From contig JAMYHL010000068.1 in the NCBI GenBank assembly GCA_025531455.1, forward strand, positions 124,001 through 188,000: a DNA stretch of 64,000 nucleotides. The letters are read 5' to 3'. Both the position numbers and the translations under genes were made by a program. Numbering within the stretch: position 1 is the stretch's first letter; the number at the start of each line of letters is the position of its first letter. This stretch comes from Apiotrichum sp. Y4204. Taxonomy: Eukaryota; Basidiomycota; Tremellomycetes; Trichosporonales; Trichosporonaceae. This document shows positions 19,941 through 31,217 of this stretch, one piece after another. Under the pieces are notes generated by a model. That model had not been told where the DNA came from. It worked only from the letters and a program-made list of their open reading frames with translations, and did no database searches.

Positions 19941-22900
19941 ATGGCCATCCAACCACCATCACTTCCCTACTTTCGTGCCGACACGTCAACCTCTCAGCAG
20001 CTGTCGTACCCAGTATTCGGCCACGAACATGACGAGTACGACCACGACCCGGATATGCAGGGCGACATGGAGGAGGCAGATGTCGACTCTGTCTCTGCGT
20101 TCCAGTTCTGGACTGCCAAGCGTCACATGGGACGCAAAGGCAAGGGCAAAGGCAAGGCCGAGGGCGAGACGGCTCTTCCATGGCGTCTGAGATCGCGACT
20201 GAAGACTGTCAATGCTGGTCTCTTCCTGTGTCTCAACATTGGAGTCGACCCGCCGGATATCGTCAAAACCCAGCCCTGCGCGAAGATGGAATGCTGGGTG
20301 GATCCCAGCACACTGCCATCAAACAAAGCCATTGAAGCAATAGGAAGGAGTATGTTTTCCCGGATTCCTCTTCTGACATTCACCAGACTTGCAAATGCAG
20401 TTCGAGACGCTGAACCCTAAGGTTCGGTACAAACTCGTGGGTATTACGGGCCACTCACCCGCTTGCGTACTTGTTATGGCCGCTGAGACAATCACAGAAT
20501 CTGGACCCGGCCATCGAGGACACAAAGAAGGTGTGTGTCAACCTCCGCAAGAATGCTCGCGATGAACGCACACTGTTCTACTACAACGGACATGGCGTGC
20601 CAAAGCCTACTAGCGGGGGAGAAATCTGGGTCTTCAACAAGAGTGAGTCGGGATGTGGCGCGCGTTGGAAGGTTACTCACCTCTAGGTTACACCCAGTAC
20701 ATTCCTGTCAGCCTCGTCGACTTGCAAGAGTGGCTTGGGAGGTGAGTGACTGCCCCTAGGACGATGCTGACGCCGACAGCCCATGTATCTACGTCTGGGA
20801 GTGCTCTGGGGCAGGGAGCATTATCACCAACTTCAAAGCGAGCGCCCGCCGAAGGGACGAGGAGTTGAGAGCCCAGAACGCTGGCTCTGGAAACGACCAT
20901 CCCTCGTCACTCTACTCTGAATCGATCCACCTCGCTCCGTGTACGAGCTCGCAGGTGTTGCCCATGTCCCCCGACTTGCCCGCTGATTTGTTTACGTGCT
21001 GCCTTACGTCACCGATCGAAACGGCTCTTCGCTACTTTGTTCAACAGGATCCCCTAAAGCGCAACATCAACTTGACCCCTGATGACCCTCGCTCACGGTT
21101 GACAGTTGAGATGGTGATGAAGATCCCCGGTGACCTCAAGGATCGGCGGACACCACTCGGCGAACTGCAGTGGATCTTCACAGCGGTTACCGACACGATC
21201 GCTTGGCTCTCCTTTCCGCGGGACACCTTCATGCGCCTGTTTCGGCAAGACCTCTTGGTCGCGGCCTTGTTCCGAAATTTCCTTCTCGCCCAGCGTATCA
21301 TGTCGACCTACCACTGCACGCCCATGTCGCATCCAGAACTCCCGTCCACGCACAATCACCCACTGTGGGACTCGTGGGACCTCGCCGTTGACGGATGTCT
21401 TGCCCAGCTTCCGGACCTCCTGGACCAGGAGGAGACTCGCCTTGCTACAAACCCACAAGCGCCGGCATTTACCACCTATCGCCCGTCCATGTTCTTTGCC
21501 CAACATCTTGCGGCTTTCGAGATCTGGCTCCAGCACGGCGGTGGCGCGAAGAGCATTCAACTGTCTGGGGCGGTCAAGAGTAAGGAGCCGGAGCAGCTCC
21601 CTATCGTCCTGCAGGTGTTACTGTCGCAGGCACATCGACTGCGAGCGCTTATCCTTCTCTCTCAGTTTGTCGATCTGGGACCGTGGGCGGTCAACATGGC
21701 GTTGTCTATCGGCATCTTTCCCTATGTGCAGAAGCTCTTGCAATCTCCAGCGGCCGAGCTCAAGCCAGTGCTCATCTTTATCTGGGCGCGAATTCTCGCC
21801 GTCGACAAGTCGTGCCAGATGGACCTCCTGAAGGAGAATGGGTACAACTACTTTGCCCAGATCCTTGCGCCGTATCCGGTATCAGGGCAACCGCTCGTCA
21901 TTCCCAACGCCAATGAGCATCGCGCAATGTGTGCATTTATTCTCGCCATGCTCTGCCGAAACTTCCGTGCAGGACAAACAGCGTGTCTGTCTTACCATGT
22001 CTTTGACCACTGCCTCGCTCGGCTGCAAGAGGACGACTGGCTTTTGCGAACATGGTGTCTCCTTTGCATTGCGCAAATGTGGGCAGACAACGACGAGGGC
22101 AAGCGAATGTGCCTGGTTCTCAACAGGCAGGAGATAATGATGCGTGAACTGCGCAACACTTCGGTTGAGGTGCGCGCTGCCACCTTGTACGCGTTTGGGA
22201 CGTTCCTTGGCGCATCGAGTGCACCTATCGATGCCCCTGATGCACGGGGCGGGGGTGGTATGGGCTCACAGCTTGCCATTTCGGAGCACCAACAGCTCGA
22301 GGTGGAGGCCGGCCTCGCCTACGGGTGCATGATGACCGTCAAAGAGGACGCAAGCCCGATAGTCCGCAAGGAGCTGGTTGTTGTCATTTCGTGCATCGCG
22401 CGCGAGTTTCGAGGATGGTTTGTCGCCGCTGCGTGGTGCTATTACGAGCAGGAAGCCGCTTTGGCCGAGTCGAGCGCAGGGTCGGACGACGAGCCGGACA
22501 TTGTTGCCGAGGCGCTTACAGCCTGGGTGTCCTCCGACATGCTCACTCCCGAGGCGCACCAGGTCAACCTCACGCTCCTTAGCTCGTTCAAAACACTGTT
22601 TGAGGCTCTACTTGACCTGTCCGTCGACCCTCACCCCGAAGTCGCAGGCATGGCATCCACTGTTGTTGACTACATTGTGGCCCTCCTCCTGGGCTCCGCC
22701 TTCAACCGGGTTCAGGGGACGGCGCTCAAATCGCTGAATCGGCCCAAGGTTGGAGGACGGTTCAACCACGTTCCGCCACCACTGGACCTTCCCCGCACAC
22801 CCACAAGGAACTCGCTCGTTCAGGCGCCGCCAACACCGAACAGCCCTGCCAACCTCACCGCGAGTAAGCGCAACACTTCGGTTGCCGGTGCACTGCGAAG

Positions 22901-24690
22901 CTTGGCCACGATGGCCGGGTTTATGCCTGCCGACACACCCGAGCCGACAGAGACACCAGTTGAGCCGGTTACTAGGACTGACCTGGACAAGGTGCAATCC
23001 GGTGCCACATTCTACAAGTCGCCCTATCCTGACGCTTCTCATGAGCGGATTCTCCCCGACGGTGTTGACTCTCCTCGCCACGCTCAGCGCAGCCTCCCAA
23101 ATAACTCCACCGGCCCTCCGGTTGCGGCGGTAAATGTCATTGAGACGCTTGTGGAGGAGGACATGGAGCGCCTCCGCCTCCGTCGGATGCGGGGCACCCA
23201 GGCTGGCTCTGACAACGACCGCCTGCCGAACAACGGTCTTCCTCATTCGACTGATCTAGGTCTGGGTATGGTTGCGGCGGAAGTCAAGGACGATGTGCTG
23301 CCCCTGCGCAGTGACTTCTTCGACTGGGCGGTGGAGTACTTCCGCGAGCCACAGATGAAGGCTCCGGACAACGAGGAGCCCGGGTCCGTTGCATACAACC
23401 AGCAGGCGTGGCGACACCAGCGCAATGAGCTCCAGGTGGAGCGAACGCGGGAGAATGAGGAGTTTGCTGCACATGCTTCGTGGAGCGTGGATGCGGGAAC
23501 GCTACAGAATGATGCCTGGCCTCTGCAGCTGGCGTTCCACGCACATGACCCTGTCCTTGCTGTTACCGACGACGAAGACAAGGTCTGTGTCTGGGACTGG
23601 ACCCAGCGGATCAAGCTCAACAAGTTTAGCAATCAGAACATCGCCGGCAGCTCCATCTCGAGCGTGCACTTTATCAACGAGGCTGCGTCGTCGTTGATGC
23701 TCACCGCTTCTAGTATGTACGCCGCAGAGTGCCAATGCTAACAATCTCAGCCGAGGGATCTATTCGAATCTGGCGGGACTATGATCAACCAGGAGAGACT
23801 GCGCTCGCGTCGACGTTCCATGCCGTATCGGACATTTTCCCTGTCGGCCACCACTCTGGTGTGTTGACAGCATGGGAGCAACAGCGGGGACACCTCCTCG
23901 TGGGCGGCGACATGCGCGTTGCCCGCCTGTGGGATGCGACCGTGGAGCAGCACATACGCGACTTTGCCACCCAGGCCAGTTCCAATCTCACGGCAATCAC
24001 GGCCGACGAGCCGGACGGCAACGTCTTCATCGCGGGCTTCGGCGACGGTGTGGTGCGCATGTTTGACAAGCGACTCGACGATGCGTCTAATGTCGTCCTC
24101 CGCACATGGCGGAAACACCACACGTGGATCCAGAGCGTGCATCTCCAGCGGGGCGGCCAGCGCGAACTCGTTACGGGAAGCATGAACGGCGACGTGCGGA
24201 TCTGGGACGTGCGGGCCCCCGACGCGCCGCTCTACGAGCACAACGTCCAGCCACAGGGTCTCCAGGCCCTCGCGGTACACAGTGCCGCCCCGGTCTTTGC
24301 AACGTGAGTTGTCCAAATCCTGTAGATCAACTTCTGACTCTCAGGACTTCGGCCCCGACACCGCATGCCACGCGGTCACGGCTGCTCGTTCACGGCTTCT
24401 CTGCGCCCGAGAAGCCGCGACCACTCAGCACCGTCGACATTACGCTCGCCCCGCCGTACTCGACACGGTCTCGCGCGACATTCATGCCCTCGGCATCTAC
24501 ACTTGTCTTCCACCCTGTGAGTAGCTGACGATCAAAGTAACGTATTGCAGCTACTAACTCTTCCCAGCTCGAAATGGTCCTCGCTGCAGGAGGGTACGAC
24601 AACTCTGGAGTCGTAAAACTGTACAAGGTACAGAAGCGCTGGCGGCACGACGAGGCACGCCTGAACGGGAACGGATTCTATACCGCCTAA
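19941..24690 (+). CDS. KOG1: TORC1 subunit raptor/KOG1
   Basis: Eight exons, 1479 residues. Introns: 20350-20386, 20437-20497, 20643-20686, 20742-20779, 23713-23750, 24304-24344 and 24517-24567. The N-terminal raptor conserved region is clear: [69 protein letters not shown] and [21 protein letters not shown]-like helical repeats follow, then a low-complexity linker (Pro/Thr/Ser, about residues 620-790), and WD40 repeats fill the C-terminal third (for example [37 protein letters not shown]). Raptor presents substrates to TOR kinase in TORC1 at the vacuole or lysosome surface. The start at 19941 has a good ACAATGG context. Very secure. Confidence 0.95.
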
Positions 24691-25080
24691 GAAAGCTCTA
24701 GATTGCCCAGAGAAGGATAAACCACTACAGCTCGCGACACACAGATCACAGATCACAGACATCGCCCTCGACCAACATCGGACCGCACGGCCACCGGCCA
24801 CAATTAAGTACTTAGTAATGCTCCCTGTTCCCCGGCCCCTCCAAGGTTTCCTTTACTCCGTTCTAGAATCCGCAGGCGCCCGCCCGGCAGCCCCGCGCTC
24901 TGGCAGCTTCGTTCCTGCCCAAAGTTGTAATGCCTATCCAAAGGTGACATTGCCATGCAATTCATGTTCCAAACAGATGCAGTGAGCCCTCCGCGGGGGG
25001 GAGGAAGGATGTGGGGGCGCGGTGCCCATGACTAGTAACTAGGGGCTAGTGGGGCTGTGGGGAACGTAGGCCGTAGGTAT
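24691..25080. other. Convergent 3' flanks of KOG1 and NDC1
   Basis: 390 bases between converging genes. Short CACAGAT repeats occur near 24737-24760. Nothing else was recognised. Confidence 0.45.
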
Positions 25081-27208
25081 CTAGGCCGCGGTCTTGGAGA
25101 TGTCGGTGAGGACGAGGGCAATCTCGTTCGGGAAGCGGAACGCCTGGAGTGTCCGCCCAAACCGCTCTACGACGCGGTGCACGCCCCCCTCGAGGATATC
25201 CACCACGGCACGGATCTGGTCGTGCACGTCCGCATCCGCCCCCGGAGCGACGGTGCCCGCCTGCTTGAGCAGCTCGGCGCGGAGCGCGAGCGCCGCAGCG
25301 CGGAGGCGCACAAACGCCTCGAGCGTCGACGGCAGCACGGCCTGCACGTAGCCGTACGTGTCCTCGTCGGCCGACGCAACAGACAGAGTTGCGAGGACTG
25401 GGGTCAGCAGAGTTCTGAAGTGAATGAGAGAACTCACTGTCAACAAGGCGGGCGAGGCGGTCCGGCTCGGGAATGGCCTCGAGTACGTTACGCCGTGTCC
25501 ACTCTTCACCTGCCCATGTCGCGAATCCGCCACGGACGAGCTTGAATGTGGAGAGCGCGGCGCCGACGATCGGCGCGCCTGCCGCCCACTGCTCGGCTGC
25601 GTGGGCTGGCGCCTCTGCGCGCTTCATTACGCGGTGCTCGGCGCGTTCCACGCCCTCGGCGATGGCGAGAACCGGTGCGGGAGTAGGCTCCGGCGGGCCC
25701 GCGAGGACCTTGCCGGCGACTTTCTGGAGGAGTGTCTTTGGCGGCGCGGGGAGGAAGATGTTGCCCGCCTTGAGAGGGATGGACTGTGCGTTCGGCTCGA
25801 TGGGGGCCGAGTCTAGTGCCTTTTTGGGCTTGGGCTGCGCACCGCGGTTCACGAGAGTGACGTGCGCGTTGCCGAGCTGCACGAGCAGCGCCTTCCAGAG
25901 CTCGTGGATGAGTGCGGGCTTGGAGGTGTCGGCGAACAACGCGGCGCGGCGCTCGGGCGAGTACGCTACGCGCTGGAGCTCGAGTACCGTGTGGTCAATG
26001 TAGAATGCGTTTGTCGAGTCCAGCGCGGCGAGGAGATACCTGTCCGGGGAGATGGGCGAGCGCGAGGTAAAGGACGCAAAGTGGAGCGGCTGGGTGAGAT
26101 AGTCGTTCATCACTGCGAGGGCGGGCTTGAGCGCCAGCAGCGCCGTAAGCTCGACAACGAGAAGATGCCAGCCCAGCGACCAGGTGATGTTGGTGCGTGA
26201 CTTCGCAAAGTTGATGACGAATGGGCGCAGGAAGGGGAGATACGTTATGGCCGTGCGCCACGCCCAGCGGCGGAAGGTAAAGTAGATGAACGAGTACGCG
26301 AGTGTGAACGTTGCGGCGTGGGACATGTCGGCCCAGAACGTCCCGGGACCCCAGCCGACAAAGCACGCAATGAGGGAGCGGCGCACGGCGTCGTGGAAAC
26401 GGGACTGATGTCAGCTGGTGAGACATTGATTAACTTACCCTCGACTTTGGCCATTGGGGGAGGAATGCCGCGGTGAAGACGTCGCGCGCGGCGAGGAAGA
26501 GCGCAAAGCCCGTGCTGCCGAGGACGAGGAACCAGAGGCGCTCGTTGCCGTGCCACTTGTGCCGCGGTGTGGGGTTGAGCCAGGTGAGTTCGGCGGCGGC
26601 GTTGCGCGCGTTGAGAGAGAATGCGTAGGCAAGCGCAAAGACGACGCCGAATGCCCAGTACGCAGCGTACAGCGGCAGCGTGGGGTACGCGAACGAGCCT
26701 GCGAGGACGGTGCGCGCCGAGGTGCCCGCCGGAAGCTTTGGCGGGGCTGATGTTAGGATAGGGCTTGTGCTAGCTGACGCACCGATTACACATGCGCGGC
26801 GGACCATGAGGACGGGGTGCACGGCGAGGAAGTAGACGAGCGGGCCGACGAGGAACACCGTCGCGAGGAGGGAGAGGACGGTGTAGTCGGAGCCTGGGAT
26901 CAGCTGAGAACCATTCCCTGCACATTGCGGCACGCACTCATGAGGAGGAATGGGACGAGGATGAAGGATGCAGTCGTGACCACGACCGAGCGAACGATGA
27001 GGCCCGCCCAGCGCGCATTGAGAAACTTCTGCGGAAATGTCAGCAGCGAGCTACTAAACGTTCGGCTTCAGCTCGTGCTTACTCGGTAGTGTGCCTCTAT
27101 GCGCTTCAAGGGCTGTCGTCAGAACTAAAACGACACTCTAGATCTCTAGACATCCGCGAGACGTACCGGGACCGCGGGCTGGTTGACAGGCCTGCCAGCC
27201 GCGAACAT
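25081..27208 (-). CDS. Nucleoporin NDC1 (nuclear pore/spindle pole membrane protein)
   Basis: Seven exons, 621 residues. Introns: 27113-27166, 27029-27082, 26894-26937, 26747-26782 (36 nt, in frame), 26405-26438 and 25398-25437. The N-terminal half has about six hydrophobic spans (for example SVVVTTASFILVPFLLM, YTVLSLLATVFLVGPLVYFL, YAAYWAFGVVFALAYAF). A soluble C-terminal half follows, with LLAALDSTNAFYIDHTVLEL and a nearby SPERRAALFADTSKP segment. The topology, length and the ERRAALF region fit Ndc1, which anchors nuclear pores and fungal spindle pole bodies in the nuclear envelope. Family conservation is low, so this is a good but not certain call. The start gives a short first exon (MFAAGRPVNQPAVP). 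Confidence 0.75.
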
Positions 27209-27870
27209 GCTGCGAAAGTGAAGCTAGATCAAGCGCACGAGCGACGACGAAGGGATAGGTGGGACACGTCTCGTCCCCGATAGCCCGATAATCCGATAGT
27301 CCGGTCAGGTCCGCAACGGTGCGGTTTTGGGTGAGCGGGAAGCACGAAGCACGAAGCACGAAGATGTCGACGATGGAGCTGTGGAGATGCGGCGCGAGTG
27401 ATGTTTTTGTTGCAGAGCACAAAAGGTGGATGGGTGGTGTTTGCGGCGCGCGGCGCCCTTCGACGACAGGGCACGTGGCTGCTCGGCGCCCCCACGTCCT
27501 TGGCATACTAGTTGTCGCACTTGCTCGCCATCACCGCCGACGAGGCGCAGCGCACGAGCGCAGAGCGTGCGTGTGTGAAGGAGCGTTCCGACATGCGCCG
27601 ATATGGCTCGATGTGCATCGTTCCTTACAAGAAGGTATGGGTACATGATATCCTGGGCGCGGGAGTGGTACTGAAATCGTCATGAAATGTCATGTGGTCG
27701 TCTACAATCGCTCGGCCCGGGCGTCGGGTATCGAGGGGCGACAGACAGAAAGAGAGATGGTTCCTAGAGAAATACGAGGTCCGGGGAGGCTTCTTTCGTC
27801 AGAGTGTTCCTGCTACATAAACCCCCATGCACTGACGCCGACTAGGAACCCAGTCTCCCACCAACGCACC
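27209..27870. other. Divergent promoter between NDC1 and a small gene
   Basis: An 8-bp repeat (GAAGCACG, about three copies) lies at 27342-27364. A TATA-like ACATAAA lies near 27813-27820, 50 bases before the small gene start. No other gene is supported. Confidence 0.45.
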
Positions 27871-28147
27871 ATGATCACCCCCGAGCTCTCGACGCGCACC
27901 CTCGCCGCCCTCGTGCGCCGGCAGTGCGTACAGACTCCCAAGCCCAAACCTTACCCAGCGCAGTCCCGGCGGCCTATCTGCCGCGGCGCCAGACTCGTCC
28001 ATGCCGCCGCCGCGGTACGAGCCGGCCCTTAGGCAGGTGACGACCGTGGTCATCTACTCCGAGGGCACGCTGCGCGCGGCGATTGCGCGCGCCAAGGTCA
28101 AGTACGACGCCGATCCGCCGGTATACGTCCCTGCCCTCAAAAAGTAG
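27871..28147 (+). CDS. Small uncharacterised protein (78 residues, one intron)
   Basis: ATG 27871 is followed by 53 nt, then a 40-nt intron (27924-27963, donor GTGCGT, acceptor GCGCAG), then an exon to TAG 28145-28147. The join is in frame and the total of 237 nt is divisible by three. The product starts MITPELSTRTLAALVRR and ends VKYDADPPVYVPALKK, with VTTVVIYSEGTLRAAIARAK in the middle. It has no membrane span and no family I recognise. The basic N-terminus could be a weak organelle signal, which is speculation. The unspliced frame stops at TAG 28030, so an ORF search misses it. It lies head-to-head with NDC1 and converges on ERG19. Confidence 0.55.
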
Positions 28148-28310
28148 CGCAAGCTGCAGAGTAGCAAAGAGTTGCCCCGGGGGTGCGGCCACCCCACCTC
28201 TTCGGTCCTACCGTGTGGCGCACCATACCTCTCCGTTTCCCTCTCCGTTGTACGCTTCTCCGCTCTCCGCTGTATCATTGTCCGAACTGTACTATATGCA
28301 TGTAGGATAT

Positions 28311-29548
28311 CTATGCGAGGACCTTGGGGGTGCCGTCGGTGCCGAGGAGCGAGTCCTCGGCCTGGAGACGGCGGGGCCCGTCGCCGACGCGGGTGTGAAT
28401 GAGCTGCTTGACGGCGCCCTTCTCCCATCCGCCGGCGCGGACAGCGCCCTCGTTGAAGCCAGCGGGGAGGGCGGCGGCAGTGCCGACCTTGAACGGGTCG
28501 GCGAACGCCTCGGCCTGCGGGAAGAAGCGCGAGACGGCCGCGACGACGGCAGGCATGTTCTCCTCGGGGGCGTAGATCACCGCGTTGGGTCCCGCGTCAA
28601 AGGTGTATGCCGCGAGGAGGTGGCCTGTCGCCTCCTTGTGTGCGCGGTTGAGCTCCTCAACCAGACCGATAAGCGCGCGCGACACGTCGTTGAGATAAAA
28701 GATTGGCGGGGTCGTGTCGAGACACACGGCGTGGAACTGGTTAGAGTCGGCCATTGTGATTTCCGCAAACTTGTCAAAGTCGCGGGCCTGGATCGCGGCG
28801 GAGATACCGTCCATGCGGCCGGGAACGACGCGCAGACGCTCCTGGAGAAGCGGGGACGTCTCGACCGTCGCCTGCATACCGGAAGTGGACGAGGTGCCCT
28901 TCTTGGCGTCCGAGACTACACAAATCAGCGCCTGCATCTCGGGCCAGTGCTCCCGCGAGGCGACTTCCTCTGCAAGCGAGTCGGATCCGTCAGCGAGTTT
29001 GCCCTCGCGCCAGGCAACAAACCCGCCGAAGAGGGAGCGGCACGCGGAGCCGGAGCCCTGGCGCGCGATGCGGGACAGCTCGCTCGGCGACTGGGGAAGC
29101 TCGTACAGCGCAGCGAGGGAGGCGACGAGGGCGGCAAGGCCGGAAGCAGAGGAGGCGAGGCCGGCTGCGGTGGGGAAATTGTTGTACGACGCGATGCGGA
29201 GCGGGAGGTCGGCAATCTTGGCGGCGCCCGCGTCCTTGCCCTCGAGGTCACGGCGCCAGCCGCGGAGCTCCTTGATGCACGTGTGCAGGCGTCCACCCTC
29301 CTTGATGCTCTCCTCCTTGCCGTTCAGCCAGAGACGGTCGCCAGCGGCAAATGACGCGTCGCAGCGCGAAGTCGTCGTCGAGCGCAGGTGGTCCTGGTCG
29401 AGCGTGACCGACAGCGACGAGTTGGTGGGGAGAATGAGCTTGGTGTCGCGCTTGCCCCAGTACCTTGCTGTCAGATGGGATAAGAATAAAGTACTCACTT
29501 GATGCAAGCAATGTTGACGGGCGCGGTGGCCGTTGCCTCGTAGACCAT
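28311..29548 (-). CDS. ERG19: Mevalonate diphosphate decarboxylase
   Basis: Two exons (29548-29499 and 29463-28311, intron 35 nt) encode 400 residues, the usual size. It starts MVYEATATAPVNIACIKYWG, the GHMP-kinase-like opening of this enzyme. It contains LPTNSSLSVTLDQDHLRSTT, the ATP-binding NNFPTAAGLASSASGLAAL loop, the GSGSACRSLFGGFVAW motif and VSDAKKGTSSTSGMQ. The enzyme converts mevalonate-5-diphosphate to isopentenyl diphosphate with ATP hydrolysis and CO2 release, the last step of the mevalonate branch feeding ergosterol, dolichol and quinones. Key Lys, Arg, Ser and Asp positions appear present. It shares a short divergent promoter with the NOSIP-like gene. Very secure. Confidence 0.96.
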
Positions 29549-29919
29549 TTTTTGCAGTGGGGACGATGAGGAGATGGAGAGTGGGAAGAATAGAGCCGAC
29601 TTTTGAACAAATGTCTGTGGATGTCTGTCTCTTTCGTGTCTGACACGCGCGATGGGACGATGCGGGGCAGCAGAGCGACGATCAAAGGCCCAGATTAAAT
29701 GGATCAGCGGCACGTGGATCACATAAGCGTGGTTAATTGTTAAGAGCGCGGAGCTCGCGTGTACCGCACGCTAGAGTAGCGTGGAGATGATTGTCCATCG
29801 CATATCACAGATCACAGATCACAAAGCCATCCACAGACCTCCATCCACCAGGGGTCGCGGCATTGAACATTACATCCTCCAACCCTTCCACCCACTCCAA
29901 CACCACCACAATTCTCACA
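29549..29919. promoter_or_regulatory. Divergent ERG19/NOSIP-like promoter with CACGTG
   Basis: 371 bases separate the two start codons. An E-box core CACGTG lies at 29711-29716, next to GGATCACA. Sterol regulators of the SREBP type can bind E-box or SRE-like sites, so a sterol-response site is possible but unproven. Confidence 0.3.
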
Positions 29920-31078
29920 ATGGGCCGATCCCGTAGGTTTCCCTTCTCGTCTCCTCTAACGCCAGACTCGAAGAGCAACACCAAGCAGGCAAATCTGACA
30001 TACTACGAGCGCCAGCTCCTGCGCAAGGAGGGCGCCGCCCGCCGCATCGGCAACGACAGCATGAAGCCCCTCGACCACTGCAACCTCTGTCTCGTGAGGG
30101 TAGTCGACGGTGTCGCGTGTCCCTCGGAACATGTGTACTGCCGCGAATGCGCCTACACTGATCTCTTGGCGCAGCGTGCGGGCATCGAGGCGCAGCGCGC
30201 CGAGCTCGCGGCGTGGGAGGCGGATGATGAGCGGCGTAAAGCCCAGGCGAGGGAGAAGGCGCGCGAGCGCGTCGTCGCGGATTTCGAAAAGGGCATGGGG
30301 CTCGCGGCGGCGCGTAAGGCGGCGGCGGCGCGGGGCGCTGGTGCAAGTGGAAGTGCAAGTGGAAGTGGAAGTGGAAATGGCAGTGGGAGTGCGAGTGCCA
30401 GTGGGAGTGCGAATGGTGCGCCGCCCGGTCCAGCCTCCGGAAAGGCGATCATCAGTACCGAGGATGTGGACCGTATCGCGCGCGAGGCAGAGGACGCCGC
30501 CGCGGCCGCGATCGAAGCCGAGGCGAGCGCGGGGCGGAAATCAAAACTCGCGGCGTTCTGGCTCCCGTCGCTCGCGCCCGAGGCGCCCCTCGGGCCACTC
30601 AAGGCCGTCAAGCTCCAGACGCTGTGTCATCTCGGGGGGAGGCCGCATGCGTTTTCGCGAAAGGGCCTCGTCCCCGTCGTGTTTACGTATCCTGGCAAAG
30701 AAACTCAAAGCGAAAAGGGGACGCCTGCATGTCCTTCGTGTGCTAGGGAGCTGAGCAATGCCACCCCCGCGGTGCTTCTTACGTCGCGCGCGGCAGTGGA
30801 GGGCGAACCGGCCAAGAAGAAGGCGAAGAAGGAGAAGAAGGACAAGGACACGGTCGCGGTATGTGGGCATGTCGTGTGCAAACACTGTGCGGACACGCTT
30901 GTGCGGCCTGCCAAGCAGTGCTGTGTCTGTGAGGCGCGCGTCGAGGAGGAGGGCATGCTGCCGCTCGGCAGGGAGGGTGAGTCGGCGCTAGCGCAGTGCA
31001 GTTCTGACGGCAGGTACTGGGTTTGCCGCTGCGGGCGGGGCAGAGGCCAAGAGGGACGTGGTCGCGTTCCGGGTCTAG
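29920..31078 (+). CDS. NOSIP-like U-box/RING E3 ligase homologue
   Basis: Exons 29920-29932, 29966-30976 and 31014-31078 give 362 residues. The first intron is only 33 nt and in frame. Removing it restores MGRSHSKSNTKQANLTYYER, which matches the conserved NOSIP opening. The first U-box/RING half holds CNLCLVRVVDGVACPSEHVY and CRECAY. A coiled segment and a Gly/Ser repeat linker (about residues 130-160) follow, then SKLAAFWLPSLAPEA. The second RING-like half has CPSCARELSNATPAVLL and CGHVVCKHCADTLVRPAKQC. The last exon restores GTGFAAAG, another NOSIP signature. NOSIP proteins are nuclear ubiquitin ligases linked to the spliceosome in animals and fungi. Good call from ordered motifs. Confidence 0.85.
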
Positions 31079-31217
31079 ATGTAGATACTTTGGGAGCAAG
31101 AGTCCGAGTATGTATCGTAGCGTAATACTATGTATCAGGGAGCGGGGACCGCAGTTTGGGCTGCGGCAACACTCTGCGCCTCTACACAAGCTGCATAACT
31201 GCAAGACGGAACGGTAT

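Noticed and set aside
29911..30358. Antisense frames over the NOSIP-like linker
   Set aside because: They arise from the Gly/Ser-coding repeat and carry Pro/Arg-rich noise.
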